Shown in pieces: positions 1 to 8,917 of a DNA stretch of 64,000 bases. Both the position numbers and the translations under genes were made by a program. This DNA comes from Micromonospora sp. NBC_00421 (GTDB taxonomy: Bacteria; Actinomycetota; Actinomycetes; Mycobacteriales; Micromonosporaceae): assembly GCF_036017915.1 (NCBI RefSeq), contig NZ_CP107929.1, positions 7,167,839 to 7,231,838 of the forward strand, in the 5' to 3' direction. The notes under the pieces are model-generated. The model worked only from the letters and a program-made list of their open reading frames with translations. It was not told the origin of the DNA and did no database searches. The number at the start of each line of letters is the position of its first letter. Position 1 is the stretch's first letter.

Positions 1-819
1 CTCGACCCAGTCCGGCGGGCCAAGGCTCGGGTGTGGACGGCGGAGCGTGTGGAGCAGTGGAAGGCTACCGGCGAGCGACCCTCACCGGTCATGGTGTGGA
101 CCCCCGCCCAGACGGGGGCCTTCCTCGACGCAATCGTGGGTGACGAGCTGTACGCGCTGTTCCACCTGATCGCCTACCGAGGGCTGCGTAGGGGTGAGGC
201 GTGCGGAGTGCGGCCGGAAGACCTGGATCTCAAGGGGCGGTCGCTCGCTGTAGCTACCCAGCTCGTGGACATCAGTGGAGTGATCGAGGAAAACGAACCC
301 AAGAGTGAAGCGGGTAACCGGATTGTCGCTCTCGACATCGACACTGTTCGCGTCGTGAAGCGGCACATCAAGCGGCAGCGGAAAGCCCGCGAGAAGGCTG
401 CTGCGGCGTGGGTCGACAGCGGCCGTCTCTTCACCCGCCCTGATGGGCAATGGGTCGAACCGACGTGGCTGTCTGACTACTTCGAACGGTTGGTTAGGCG
501 CGTCGGCCTTCCGCCGATCCGGCTGCACGATCTCCGTCACGGGGCGGCCACGATGGCGCTCTTGGCCGGCACCGACAAGAAGGTGGTTCAGGAATTGCTC
601 GGGCATTCCTCCTACTCGCTGACGGCGAACACGTACACGTCCGTCCTGCCGGAGCTTGCCATGGAAGCCGCCGAGGCGACGGCCCGCCTCGTGCCGCGTC
701 GGCGCACCAAGGGCACCGCCGGGCTCACCTCGGGCTCACGTGGGGCCAATCCATCGAAGGATGGCGCTAAGAAAGATCGCAAGAAGAGCAAGAAACAGCA
801 GGTCAACCCCGCTGCATGA
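1..819 (+). CDS. Tyrosine site-specific integrase, C-terminal part (5' end outside window)
   Basis: The reading frame is open from base 1, so the gene begins upstream of the window; 272 residues are visible. They form the catalytic domain of a phage or AICE-type tyrosine recombinase. The first catalytic Arg lies in YRGLRRGEACG, the HxxR box is HDLRHGA, the later His is in LLGHSSY, and the nucleophilic Tyr is in TANTYTSV. The Lys/Arg-rich tail ends only 3 bases before the 3' end of a tRNA-Arg gene. That is the classic arrangement of an integrase beside its attachment site, so an integrated element should occupy the sequence to the left. The family is certain; the element type (pSAM2-like conjugative element or prophage) cannot be decided here. 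Confidence 0.95.
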   Translation, partial: LDPVRRAKARVWTAERVEQWKATGERPSPVMVWTPAQTGAFLDAIVGDELYALFHLIAYRGLRRGEACGVRPEDLDLKGRSLAVATQLVDISGVIEENEPKSEAGNRIVALDIDTVRVVKRHIKRQRKAREKAAAAWVDSGRLFTRPDGQWVEPTWLSDYFERLVRRVGLPPIRLHDLRHGAATMALLAGTDKKVVQELLGHSSYSLTANTYTSVLPELAMEAAEATARLVPRRRTKGTAGLTSGSRGANPSKDGAKKDRKKSKKQQVNPAA

Positions 820-822
820 AAG

Positions 823-895
823 TGCGCCCGGCAGGATTCGAACCTGCGGCCTTGGGATTAGAAGTCCCCTGCTCTATCCGCTGAGCTACGGGCGC
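823..895 (-). tRNA. tRNA-Arg (anticodon TCT), probable attachment site
   Basis: The minus strand folds as a cloverleaf. The 7-bp acceptor stem pairs 889-895 with 824-830, with discriminator A at 823. The anticodon loop CTTCTAA gives anticodon TCT (plus strand 860-862) and the T-loop has GGTTCGAATCC. CCA is not encoded. The 3' end faces the integrase gene, so the T-arm and acceptor half probably form one att junction of the integrated element. Confidence 0.95.
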
Positions 896-933
896 GCGGC
901 GTACGTGTCGCGCCAAGAGGGTACCGCCGACCC

Positions 934-949
934 TCCGCCGTACGGCGGA
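934..949. repeat. Perfect 16-nt palindrome upstream of tRNA-Arg
   Basis: TCCGCCGTACGGCGGA is a perfect palindrome in the 150-base gap between tRNA-Arg and the next gene. It could be an operator or hairpin for the tRNA transcript; nothing ties it to a known regulator. Confidence 0.35.
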
Positions 950-1047
950 ACGGGTCGCTTCCGGACACGCATGATCAGGGTCGCACGGCACCCCCGGGCC
1001 CGGGCACCCCTCATCCGGGCGGCGCGTCGGGCCGTACCCTCGGGTCC

Positions 1048-1734
1048 GTGTTGCTGGAACCGGATCTCGAGAACGAGGTCGCCTACGAGCTGTGCCAGCT
1101 CCTGGGCCGGGCCATCCTGCCGGTCGACGCGGCGGACGACCCGGGTACCGCCTTCTTCCTCGCGCATCCCGACGGTGGGTTCCTGCTGACCGCCGACGTC
1201 GTGGCCGGGCGGGCGCAGCGGCTCGGCCTGCGGCCCAGCGTCACCGAGCCGGCGGACGTGGCAGGTGAGTCGTTGGTGCTGGCGGACCTTCCGGCGCGCT
1301 GGGTGCGTGACACGCGGCTCGGGGTGGCGGCCCTGCCGACCGGCGAGTTGCACGCGTTCGCCGAAGGGCAGGGCTGGCGGTGGCGGGTGCAGCCGGTGCC
1401 GGCGGCGGTCGCTGTCGGGGCGGACGACCTCGCCGGGTTCGGTGCCGGGCCGGTCACCGCGATCGTGCTGGCCCTCGGCGTCGGCGGCGACGGCAGCCGA
1501 CCGCTGGAGGTCGCCGTAGAGCGGGCCGTCCGCGACGGCGACCGGCTGCGGATCACCGCCACGCTCCCCGCCGGCTACGTCGGCGCTCCCGTCTTCGGGG
1601 TACGCCCCGACGCCGCCGGGGAGATCAGTCTGCGCTGCCTCGGGGTGCTGCTGCCCGCCGACGGCAGTGGCTCCGGAGGCGGGCACCCGGTGGCCACTCT
1701 CGACCGGGTGCTCACGACCCTGCCCACCGCCTGA
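1048..1734 (+). CDS. Conserved hypothetical protein, possible degenerate trypsin-like fold
   Basis: A 228-residue protein starting at GTG, followed directly by a TTG codon. I do not recognise the family with certainty. It has no signal peptide or membrane segment. Near residues 175-185 the stretch LPAGYVGAPVFGV recalls the GxxGxPV region of trypsin-like folds, but no catalytic Ser, His or Asp can be assigned. If related, it would be inactive. Codon use is typical of the genome. It stands alone between tRNA-Arg and an inverted repeat. Function is unknown. Confidence 0.7.
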   Translation: MLLEPDLENEVAYELCQLLGRAILPVDAADDPGTAFFLAHPDGGFLLTADVVAGRAQRLGLRPSVTEPADVAGESLVLADLPARWVRDTRLGVAALPTGELHAFAEGQGWRWRVQPVPAAVAVGADDLAGFGAGPVTAIVLALGVGGDGSRPLEVAVERAVRDGDRLRITATLPAGYVGAPVFGVRPDAAGEISLRCLGVLLPADGSGSGGGHPVATLDRVLTTLPTA

Positions 1735-1773
1735 TCCCCACCATCGGCCCGGCGGGCGGCAGGCGGGCGTCCT

Positions 1774-1887
1774 GATCGACTCACCGGGGCCGAAACGGCG
1801 TGTCCCGCGCTGCTCGTTGCCGCGCCCCCGGCCCAGGTGAGTCGACCATTGCGGCCTTGCCGCTACCTCGGCCCCGGTGAGTCGATC
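1774..1887. repeat. Inverted repeat with 20-nt perfect arms (GTCGACTCACC-type palindrome)
   Basis: The arm at 1774-1793 (GATCGACTCACCGGGGCCGA) is exactly complementary to 1868-1887. A third, degenerate copy of the GGTGAGTCGA core lies in between near 1836-1845. The right arm supplies the last codons of the hydrolase gene on the minus strand. The core CGACTCACC recurs at about 3972, inside the foldback at 13414-13519 and near 22252, which suggests a dispersed REP-like family. It may also terminate transcription between the two converging genes. Confidence 0.7.
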
Positions 1888-2945
1888 ATGTCGCCGGCAC
1901 GCGGGGCGGGGATCGGGTCGGCCTGGGCGACCGGGGTCGGTTCGCCGGGGGGAACCGTTGCGGTGGAGGGCGGCGCGGTGTCGGCGGGGCGGGTGGGGCC
2001 GGCACCGAGGAAGGCTTCGGCCCAGCGGCCGACCTCGGTGAAGACCTGCTCGCGTACGGCCTGGCCGGAGAGGACCAGGTCGTGCTTGCCGCCGTCGAAA
2101 CGGGCCACGGTGACGTGCCGGCCGAGCCGGGGTGCCCAGCGGACCATGTGCTCCACGTCCAGCACCGCGTCGGCCAGGGCCGCCGAATCATGCCAGCAGG
2201 TGCCCCGGAAGCTCCGGGTCGAGCAGGCCAGCAGCACCGGGACGGGGATGTCCAGGCCGGCGCGGAGCTGCCGTTGGGCGGTGCGGATCGCGGCCAGCCA
2301 GCCGGCCCGCACCGGAAACCCGGCGAGCGGCTTCCAGGCCAGGTCGTACGTCCACTCGCCGCGATGGTCGGCGTGCAGGCTCTCGCCGTACACGGTGCCC
2401 AGGCCGAAGGGGAGGGCACGGTGCGGCGCGCGACGGCCCAGCCGGGCGACGGCCGCCGCGAGGGGTCGACGGACCAGCCAGGGGGCGTTGATGTCGAAGA
2501 AGGGGCTGTTCAGGACGAGCCCGTCGACCAGCCCTGCGTCGCGGCGGGCGTGTGCCCAGAGCGAGATGATCAGGCCGCCGGTGGAGTGGCCCATGACGAG
2601 CAGGGTGTCGTGCCCGTCCCCGTCGCGGATGATCCTGGCGGCGGCGTCCAGCTCGGGGAAGTAGTCGCTCAGGTCGCGGCAGAAGTTCGGGGTCTGGTGG
2701 GGCAGCAGGCTGCGGCCGTACTTGCGCAGGTCGAGGGCGTAGAAGTCCCAACCACGGGCGGCGTAGAAGTCGGCCAGGTGGGTCTGGAAGAAGTAGTCGA
2801 CGTAGCCGTGCACGTAGAGCACCGCCCGACCGGTGGGGCTGTCCGCGCGCCGGCGGACCAGCGTCGCGACCACCGGCCCCTCGTCGTCGGTGCCCAGGTC
2901 GATCGTCTGCCGCTCGTACGGCGGCCCCAGCACGTCCTGTTCCAC
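1863..2945 (-). CDS. Alpha/beta hydrolase, lysophospholipase/monoacylglycerol-lipase type
   Basis: A 360-residue cytoplasmic protein with a GTG start. The alpha/beta-hydrolase signatures are YVHGYVDY (oxyanion region), the nucleophile elbow GHSTGG near residue 130, and a C-terminal His in GGKHDLVLS. The arrangement resembles the serine aminopeptidase S33/Hydrolase_4 group that includes monoacylglycerol lipases and lysophospholipases. No signal peptide is present. After about residue 320 the sequence turns into a Pro/Ala/Thr-rich tail, and its final residues MIDSPGPR are encoded by the right arm of the inverted repeat at 1774-1887. The repeat has therefore probably changed the C-terminus. The substrate is unknown. 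Confidence 0.9.
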   Translation of the reverse strand: MEQDVLGPPYERQTIDLGTDDEGPVVATLVRRRADSPTGRAVLYVHGYVDYFFQTHLADFYAARGWDFYALDLRKYGRSLLPHQTPNFCRDLSDYFPELDAAARIIRDGDGHDTLLVMGHSTGGLIISLWAHARRDAGLVDGLVLNSPFFDINAPWLVRRPLAAAVARLGRRAPHRALPFGLGTVYGESLHADHRGEWTYDLAWKPLAGFPVRAGWLAAIRTAQRQLRAGLDIPVPVLLACSTRSFRGTCWHDSAALADAVLDVEHMVRWAPRLGRHVTVARFDGGKHDLVLSGQAVREQVFTEVGRWAEAFLGAGPTRPADTAPPSTATVPPGEPTPVAQADPIPAPRAGDMIDSPGPR

Positions 2946-3153
2946 GACCGTGACGCTACGCCCGCCGGCCTACCCGGCGGTAGCCCCCGGTTCGGCCGTG
3001 GTGGTCGACGTCTCCACGACCGGCGGCTCGGTCTTGCGGGGCGGGCCGGCGGGGCCTGGTGGAGCACCGTCCCGCGCCTGTCGTCGACGGGTTCGGGGCG
3101 GGCCGGGTCCCGTCCGGCGTGGCGCGCGGACGGGGACCCGGCCCGGTGGGCGG

Positions 3154-3582
3154 TCAGGCGGTCTCGGCGTCGACCCGGTCGGTGTCGGTGTCGGTGTCGA
3201 GGTCCGGCAGCGGTACGGGGACGGGCTGGGCCATCTCCCTGATGTGCTTGTTGTGCCGGGGCTCCTGCCGGGTCTTGGAGTCGTTGAGCTTGCGGCGCAT
3301 GTCGTCCCGGGCGTCGTTGAGGGCGGCCCGCAGGTCCACCTCGGTCGACGTGGTGACGATCTTCTGCCGGCCGGCGATCCAGCACTCCAGGGTGACCTTC
3401 TGCCCGCGCGCCTCCCGGTCCTTGACCGACACCTCAAGCTCGGTGGCGTCGGCGTGAAAGGCGGCCAGCCGGGCGTCCAGGGTGCCGAACTGCTCGACGA
3501 TCCAGTTCCGGTCGCCCTGGGAGAAGCCCGCGCCCATCCGCAGACACTCGGCCACGGTCGCCGGGTTCGCCACCGCGCTCAT
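3154..3582 (-). CDS. HPF/RaiA-like ribosome-associated protein
   Basis: Start ATG at 3582, chosen because GGGAGGTG sits just upstream; the longer frame has no such site. The 142-residue protein has the S30EA/sigma54-modulation (HPF, YfiA) pattern: a beta strand with LEVSVKDREARGQKVTLECWI, then a helix DLRAALNDARDDMRRKLND. Proteins of this fold bind the small ribosomal subunit and promote hibernation. It lacks the C-terminal dimerisation domain of long HPF and instead has a short acidic tail with DTDTDTD repeats, so it is a short form. It stands alone, divergent from the ssb paralogue. Confidence 0.8.
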   Translation of the reverse strand: MSAVANPATVAECLRMGAGFSQGDRNWIVEQFGTLDARLAAFHADATELEVSVKDREARGQKVTLECWIAGRQKIVTTSTEVDLRAALNDARDDMRRKLNDSKTRQEPRHNKHIREMAQPVPVPLPDLDTDTDTDRVDAETA

Positions 3583-4012
3583 CGCCGCACCTCCCGCTCG
3601 GTGCGGACGGAGCCGGTCGTACGGAGCGGGCTGCGAATCATCAGCACTGCCTTTCTCGTCGGACGTCGTGCCTGGTGGCGCTTGGTTGATCAACTCATTA
3701 CCCAGTCGGGGCCGGGCTCACTCCGGGTGCTGCCGTCTTCTCGGTGCTGCCGTGGTCGCCTCCTCCCGATGCCGGTCGCTCCCTCGGGGCGGTGATGGCC
3801 TCGATCCTCGTGAATTCATCCTGGCCCGGCCCGGTGGAGCTCCTCCAGGGCCGGTAGGCCTAGCACACCGGGACCTTGATCAGGTTGTTGTCCACAGCCG
3901 GCCCGGTTGTCCACAGGGCGCGGGTGAGTGCTCGCCGCCGGACGTCATGCGGGCCAGGCTCGGTGGCGAGTCGACTCACCATCGCATCCGCAAGGACCCC
4001 TGGGAGGGGACG
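3583..4012. other. Divergent intergenic region between hpf-like gene and ssb
   Basis: 430 bases with no supported gene. It must hold the promoters of both divergent genes. The recognisable elements are the two DnaA boxes listed separately, the palindromic GAGTCGACTC followed by ACC at 3968-3980 (same core as the repeat at 1774), and the ssb ribosome binding site GGGAGGGG at 4002-4009. Confidence 0.6.
3888..3915 (+). promoter_or_regulatory. Two perfect DnaA boxes (TTGTCCACA) in tandem
   Basis: TTGTCCACA occurs at 3888-3896 and again at 3907-3915, same orientation, 19 bases apart. This is the preferred DnaA-box sequence in Streptomyces and related actinomycetes. They lie about 100-125 bases upstream of the ssb start, so DnaA could regulate this gene. 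Confidence 0.6.
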
Positions 4013-4957
4013 ATGTTCGATACCTACGTCACCATCGTCGGTAACGTTTTGACCGCGCCGGAGTGGCGTCGTACGGCGCAGAGCAACACCCTGGTCGCCA
4101 ATTTCAAGGTGGCCTCGACCGCCCGCCGCCTCAACCGGGACAGCGGTCGGTGGGTGGACGGCAACAGCCTCCGCGTCCGGGTCAACTGCTGGCGCAAGCT
4201 GGCCGAGGGGGTGGCCGCCTCGGTGATGGTCGGCGACCCGGTGGTGGTGGCCGGGCGGCTCTACACCCGCGACTGGACCGACGACGCCGGCAACCACCGC
4301 GTCCTCTACGAGTTGGAGGCGGTCGCGGTCGGGCACGACCTGTCCCGGGGCCGGTCCCGCTTCCTGCGCAACCGGCCGAGCATGGCCACCAGCGCGGTGG
4401 AGGACGAGGAGGCGGCCCAGCGGGTGCAGGGCGAACCGACCGAGCCGGTGCCGGTCGGGCAGGCCCCCGCCAGGCCGGACGACCGCCCCCTCGACGACGA
4501 CTTCGAGCTGTCCGGCTTCGGTTTCCCGCGTGCCGGCCACGACCTGTCCGGCGGCAGGTACGCCCCGGCAGCCGACCCGCTCGACGACGAGCCCGACGGC
4601 CACGAGCCCGACGACGACCTGTCCCCGTTGCCCGACGACGGGACCGACCCCGACCTGGGGTCGCTGTCCCGGGCCGGCGGCGGGACCGGCACGGGCCGGG
4701 GACCGCTGGCCGGGGCTGGTGGCGGGACCGGCGCCGGGGTACCGACCGGGCGACCCGGCGACGAGGGACAGGCGGGAGATCCCGGCCAGCCGGACGACCA
4801 GGACCAGCCGGCAGAGCACGGTCAGCCGGGCTACGAGGGGGAGCCCGGCGACGAAGGCAAGCCGAGTGGCCCGGTCGCCCCGACGCCGGGCGAGGTGGCT
4901 GCCGGCCCGGCGGGTCGGGCTCGGCGTGGTCGGGGCCGGGTGCCGGTCCCGGCCTGA
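4013..4957 (+). CDS. ssb: Single-stranded DNA-binding protein paralogue with long acidic tail
   Basis: Start ATG at 4013 behind GGGAGGGG; the upstream extension of the frame is non-coding. The 314-residue protein has an N-terminal OB fold (residues 1-110, with TYVTIVGNVL, NFKVASTARR, VNCWRKLAE and VVVAGRLYTRDW) typical of bacterial SSB. The remaining 200 residues are a low-complexity Asp/Pro/Gly tail, far longer than usual. The tail ends GRVPVPA instead of the acidic DDDIPF tip that recruits partner proteins. It is probably an accessory SSB like the paralogue beside ettA in mycobacteria. The two DnaA boxes upstream suggest a link to replication control. Confidence 0.9.
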   Translation: MFDTYVTIVGNVLTAPEWRRTAQSNTLVANFKVASTARRLNRDSGRWVDGNSLRVRVNCWRKLAEGVAASVMVGDPVVVAGRLYTRDWTDDAGNHRVLYELEAVAVGHDLSRGRSRFLRNRPSMATSAVEDEEAAQRVQGEPTEPVPVGQAPARPDDRPLDDDFELSGFGFPRAGHDLSGGRYAPAADPLDDEPDGHEPDDDLSPLPDDGTDPDLGSLSRAGGGTGTGRGPLAGAGGGTGAGVPTGRPGDEGQAGDPGQPDDQDQPAEHGQPGYEGEPGDEGKPSGPVAPTPGEVAAGPAGRARRGRGRVPVPA

Positions 4958-5146
4958 GATCCCGGCCCGCAGCTGCCGGGCGCGGCGGGCCGTGTCCGTC
5001 AACTGCGCCGGGGAAGAGGGTGCAAGATCCGGTCTGCGCCGGGGAAGGGGCGCGGGCCGGGGGCTCGTAGGGGCGGGGCGGGGTGGCGACGGCGACGTGG
5101 CCGCCCCCGCCCAGGGACTAGGCTGGCCGGCCGGAGGTGGTGACGT

Positions 5147-6133
5147 GTGGGGCGGCGCACAGCGACGGCGAACGCGGTCGGCCTGGTGGCCGGGTACGCG
5201 CTGGACAGCCTGCTCGGCGATCCTCGGCGCTGGCATCCGGTGGCCGGCTTCGGGCGGGCCGCCGGCACCCTGGAACGTCGGGTCTACCGGGCCGATCGCC
5301 GGGCGGGAACGTTCTTCACCGCCATCGCGGTGGGTGCGCCGGTGCTGCTCGGCGTGGCCGTCGACCGGGCCACCCGGCGACACCCGGTGGCCCGGGTCCT
5401 GGTCGTTGCCGCCGGCACCTGGGCGGTACTCGGTGGCCGGACCCTGCGCCACGAGGCGAAGGTGATGGGTTCCGCCCTGCGCGCCGGTGACCTGCCGGCG
5501 GCGCGACACCGGCTCGGCCACCTCTGCGGCCGGGACCCGTCCCGGCTCGACGAGGCCGAGTTGGCCCGCGCCACAGTCGAGTCGGTCGCCGAGAACACCT
5601 CCGACGCCGTGGTCGCCCCGTTGCTCTGGGGTGCCCTCGCCGGTCTGCCCGGCCTGCTCGGCTACCGGGCGGCGAACACCCTGGACGCCATGGTCGGGCA
5701 CCGCTCACCCCGTTACGCCCGGTTCGGCACCCCGGCCGCCCGGCTCGACGACCTGCTCAACCTGGTACCGGCCCGGCTGACCGGGCTGCTCACGATCGCC
5801 GCCGCGCCCACCGTGCACGGCGACCGGGAGCGGGCCTGGCAGGTCTGGCGACGGGACCGCCACGACCATCCCAGCCCCAACGCCGGGCAGTGCGAGGCGG
5901 CCATGGCCGGGGCGCTGGGCGTCCGGCTCGGCGGCCGGAACGTCTACTTCGGGCGGTCCGAGGTGCGTCCGTTCCTCGGCGACGGCCCGCGCCCCGAAGC
6001 CCGGCACCTGAAGCGGGCCGCCCGGCTCTCCGGAAAGGTCGGCCTGGCCGCCCTCGCTCTGGCCGCGGTATGGCCGCTGACCGGTGGCCGGCTGGTCGCC
6101 GCCACCGGCCGCGCGCTGCTGGGCCGCCGGTGA
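5147..6133 (+). CDS. cobD: Adenosylcobinamide-phosphate synthase CobD/CbiB
   Basis: GTG start preceded by GGAGGTGG. The 328-residue integral membrane protein matches CobD/CbiB, which joins adenosylcobyric acid to aminopropanol phosphate in the late cobalamin pathway. Family hallmarks visible are the N-terminal [38 protein letters not shown], and [22 protein letters not shown]. Several hydrophobic membrane segments are present. Its stop overlaps the cobQ start (GTGA at 6130-6133), so the two are translationally coupled. No cobalamin riboswitch is apparent in the 190 bases upstream. Confidence 0.97.
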   Translation: MGRRTATANAVGLVAGYALDSLLGDPRRWHPVAGFGRAAGTLERRVYRADRRAGTFFTAIAVGAPVLLGVAVDRATRRHPVARVLVVAAGTWAVLGGRTLRHEAKVMGSALRAGDLPAARHRLGHLCGRDPSRLDEAELARATVESVAENTSDAVVAPLLWGALAGLPGLLGYRAANTLDAMVGHRSPRYARFGTPAARLDDLLNLVPARLTGLLTIAAAPTVHGDRERAWQVWRRDRHDHPSPNAGQCEAAMAGALGVRLGGRNVYFGRSEVRPFLGDGPRPEARHLKRAARLSGKVGLAALALAAVWPLTGGRLVAATGRALLGRR

Positions 6134-7671
6134 GCGGTGGGCTGCTCGTCGCGGGCACCACGTCCGACGCGGGCAAGAGCGTGCTCACCGCCGGCATCTG
6201 CCGCTGGCTGCACCGGCGGGGAGTCGCCGTCGCACCGTTCAAGGCGCAGAACATGTCCAACAACTCCGCCGTGGTGGTCGGCCCGGACGGGCGGGGCGGC
6301 GAAATCGGGCGGGCCCAGGCGATGCAGGCCGCCGCCTGCGGGCTCGCCCCCGACCTGCGGTTCAACCCGGTACTGCTCAAGCCGGGCAGCGACCTGGCCA
6401 GTCAGGTGGTGTTGCTCGGCGAGGCCGTCGACACGGTCACCGCCGGCAACTTCCGTACCCTGCGTCCGAGGCTCGCCGAGACGGCGTACGCGGCCCTAGC
6501 CGAGCTGCGCACGGCGTACGACGTGGTGATCTGCGAGGGGGCCGGCAGCCCCGCCGAGATCAACCTGCGGGCCGGGGACTACGTCAACATGGGGCTGGCC
6601 CGGCACGCCGGTCTGCCCGCCATCGTGGTCGGGGACATCGACCGGGGTGGCGTGTTCGCCTCGATGTTCGGCACGGTGGCCCTGCTCGACCCGGCCGACC
6701 AGGCGCTGATCGCCGGCTTCGTGATCAACAAGTTCCGGGGCGACCTCGGTCTGCTCCGCCCCGGGCTGGACATGCTGCACCGGGTGACCGGTCGACCCAC
6801 CTACGGGGTGCTGCCCTGGCAGCTCGACCTCTGGCTCGACGCCGAGGACTCGCTCGCCTACGGGCGGGTGCTCGGCCGCCCCGCCGCCCCGTACGGCAGC
6901 GAATGGCTCGACGTCGCAGTGGTCCGGCTGCCCCGGATCAGCAACGCCACCGACGTGGAGGCCCTGGCCACCGAGCCGGGTGTGCGGGTCCGGCTCACCG
7001 TCGAGCCCGCCGAGCTGGCCGCCGCCGACCTGGTCGTCCTGCCCGGCTCCAAGTCCACGGTCGCCGACCTGACCTGGTTGCGGGAGACCGGGCTCGCCGA
7101 GGCCGTCACCGCACACGCCGCCGCCGGTCGGCCGCTGCTCGGCATCTGCGGCGGCTTCCAGATGCTCGCCACCGCCATCCATGACCCGGTGGAGAGCCGG
7201 CGGGGCAGCGTCCCCGGCCTGGGCCTGTTGCCCGTCGAGATCACCTTCGACCCGGTCAAGACCGTCCGCCCGGCCGTCGGCACCGCCGCCGACGTGCCGG
7301 TGCGCGGCTACGAGATCCACCACGGGCACGTCTCCACCGCCGATCCGGAGCTGCCCCCGCTGCTGCACCACGCCGACGGTCGCCCCGAAGGCGCCCGGCT
7401 CGGCGCGGTGCACGGCACCCACTGGCACGGCGCGTTCGAGTCCGACGGGTTCCGCCGCCGGTTCCTCACCGAGGTGGCCCGGTCGGCCGGGCGGCACGGC
7501 TTCACCGTCGCGCCGGACACCAGCTTCGCCGCCGCCCGGGAACGCTCCCTCGACCTGCTCGGCGACCTGGTCGAGGAGCACCTGGACACCGCCGCGCTGT
7601 GGCGGCTCATCGAGGCCGGCGCCCCCGCCGACCTGCCGTTCATCCCACCCGGCGCACCACCTGCGGGCTGA
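6130..7671 (+). CDS. cobQ: Adenosylcobyric acid synthase CobQ
   Basis: The start is the GTG at 6130 that overlaps the cobD stop. The 513-residue glutamine-dependent enzyme amidates four side chains of adenosylcobyrinic acid a,c-diamide. The N-terminal ATPase domain has the loop GTTSDAGKS, followed by [22 protein letters not shown] and [11 protein letters not shown]. The C-terminal class I amidotransferase domain has its nucleophile Cys340 in [11 protein letters not shown] and the late His in [11 protein letters not shown]. All catalytic motifs are intact, unlike the CobB homologue at 14887. The early a,c-diamide step and cobO are not in this window. Confidence 0.97.
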   Translation: MSGGLLVAGTTSDAGKSVLTAGICRWLHRRGVAVAPFKAQNMSNNSAVVVGPDGRGGEIGRAQAMQAAACGLAPDLRFNPVLLKPGSDLASQVVLLGEAVDTVTAGNFRTLRPRLAETAYAALAELRTAYDVVICEGAGSPAEINLRAGDYVNMGLARHAGLPAIVVGDIDRGGVFASMFGTVALLDPADQALIAGFVINKFRGDLGLLRPGLDMLHRVTGRPTYGVLPWQLDLWLDAEDSLAYGRVLGRPAAPYGSEWLDVAVVRLPRISNATDVEALATEPGVRVRLTVEPAELAAADLVVLPGSKSTVADLTWLRETGLAEAVTAHAAAGRPLLGICGGFQMLATAIHDPVESRRGSVPGLGLLPVEITFDPVKTVRPAVGTAADVPVRGYEIHHGHVSTADPELPPLLHHADGRPEGARLGAVHGTHWHGAFESDGFRRRFLTEVARSAGRHGFTVAPDTSFAAARERSLDLLGDLVEEHLDTAALWRLIEAGAPADLPFIPPGAPPAG

Positions 7672-7734
7672 CCGCGCCGGTCCGGCGGCCCCCGCCCGCC
7701 GGCTGACCGTCAGACCCGGAAGGCCGACCTACCG

Positions 7735-8136
7735 TCAGGGGCGGATGTCGGCGGGCTGGTCGGACAGGGGCAGCCCGGCCTCCCGCCACGCCTGCACGCC
7801 GCCGATCAGGTCGGTGGCCTTGCGCAGGCCCAACGCCTGGAGGCTGGCCGCCGCCAGGCTGGAGCTGTAGCCGTGCCGGCACACCACCACGATCTCCCGG
7901 TCGTAGCCGGTCGCCTCGGGGATGTGCCACTCGCTGGCCGGATCGAGCCGCCACTCCAGCACCGTCCGGTCGATGACGATCGCGCCGGGCAGCTCCCCCT
8001 GCTCGCGGCGCTGCCCCTCGGTGCGCGTGTCGACAAGCAGCGCACCCGCCCGTACCGCCTCGACCGTCTGCTGAGGACTCAACCGCCGCAGCCCGGCTCG
8101 GGCCTGTTCCAGCAGGGCGTCCACGCCCGGACTCAT
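7735..8136 (-). CDS. Rhodanese-like sulfurtransferase
   Basis: A 133-residue single-domain rhodanese. I start it at the ATG (8136) of MSPGVDALLEQ; GTG codons upstream are possible, and no clear Shine-Dalgarno settles it. The domain shows LLVDTRTEGQRREQGELPGAIVIDR, cut here as LLVDTRTEGQ and GELPGAIVIDR, then the active-site loop CRHGYSSS with nucleophile Cys86, and DLIGGVQAWREAGLPL at the end. Such proteins move sulfane sulfur in the cytoplasm. It is divergent from the kinase gene at 8249 and stands alone after cobQ. Confidence 0.9.
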   Translation of the reverse strand: MSPGVDALLEQARAGLRRLSPQQTVEAVRAGALLVDTRTEGQRREQGELPGAIVIDRTVLEWRLDPASEWHIPEATGYDREIVVVCRHGYSSSLAAASLQALGLRKATDLIGGVQAWREAGLPLSDQPADIRP

Positions 8137-8248
8137 CACGTCATTGAGCACGTCCAGATCATGCCCCGGCACCCGGAGCACCGCCCGACGAACAGCACTC
8201 CCCACGGCGGAACCAGGCTCACGGGGGACACCCACTAGCGTCACCTGA

Positions 8249-8905
8249 GTGACGGTGACCCTGGTCGAGGCGTACGCGATGCTGGCCCGGCGGGTGCTCG
8301 CCGGCCCGGCGCGGTTGGGCCGTACCCGACTGGTGGCCGTCGACGGGCCCAGCGGCGCGGGCAAGAGCGCCTTCACCGCGCGCCTCGCGGACGCCCTGGC
8401 CGGGTTGTCCGACGGTGGACGACCACAAGTGGTGCACACCGACGACCTGCTCGACGGCTGGGACGACCAGTTCACCTTCTGGGCCCGGCTGGAGGAGCGG
8501 GTGCTGGCCCCGCTGCGGGCCGGTCGACCGGGGTCCTACCGGCGGTACAGCTGGGTGCGGCGGGCGTTCCTGCCCCGCGACGTGCCGGTGCCTGTCGTGC
8601 CGGTGCTGCTACTGGAGGGGGTGAGCGCGGCGCGGGCGACGATCCGGCCGGAGCTCACCCTGTCGGTGCAGGTCACCGCGCCGGCCGGGCTACGGCTGCG
8701 CCGCGCGCTGGACCGGGACGGGGCACATCTCCTGGCGGAGCTGCGGCGTTGGCACGCGGGGGAGGAGGCCCACTTCGCGGCCGACCGGACCGCCGCCGCC
8801 GTCGACCTGGTGGTCGACGGCGCACCGACCCTGCCGCACGACCGGGACCACTACTACGTACGCCGCCCGGCATCCGGTCGCGGCTCGCCGGGTACGTCCC
8901 GGTAA
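8249..8905 (+). CDS. P-loop kinase of the uridine kinase/(d)CMP kinase-like family
   Basis: A 218-residue cytoplasmic protein starting at GTG. The Walker A loop VAVDGPSGAGKSAFT is near residue 35, followed by HTDDLLDGWDD and the mid-protein strand VVPVLLLEGVSAARA, as in uridine kinase-like NTPases. The C-terminus holds ELRRWHAGEEAHFAADRTAAAVDLVVDG, given here as WHAGEEAHFAADRT and DLVVDG. The substrate cannot be read from sequence: uridine, another nucleoside or a small molecule are all possible. It lies 12 bases before the M20 peptidase gene and probably shares its transcript. Confidence 0.85.
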   Translation: MTVTLVEAYAMLARRVLAGPARLGRTRLVAVDGPSGAGKSAFTARLADALAGLSDGGRPQVVHTDDLLDGWDDQFTFWARLEERVLAPLRAGRPGSYRRYSWVRRAFLPRDVPVPVVPVLLLEGVSAARATIRPELTLSVQVTAPAGLRLRRALDRDGAHLLAELRRWHAGEEAHFAADRTAAAVDLVVDGAPTLPHDRDHYYVRRPASGRGSPGTSR

Positions 8906-8917
8906 GGCCGGCATACC

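Noticed and set aside
4958..5146. Cobalamin riboswitch upstream of cobD
   Set aside because: No B12-box-like core or clear multi-stem fold was seen before cobD, cobB-like or cobC genes.
3860..5701. A 613-codon minus-strand open frame
   Set aside because: Antisense to ssb and cobD; no recognisable domain.
8134..8475. Longer N-terminus for the rhodanese
   Set aside because: It would run into the kinase gene on the other strand and adds sequence unlike the family.
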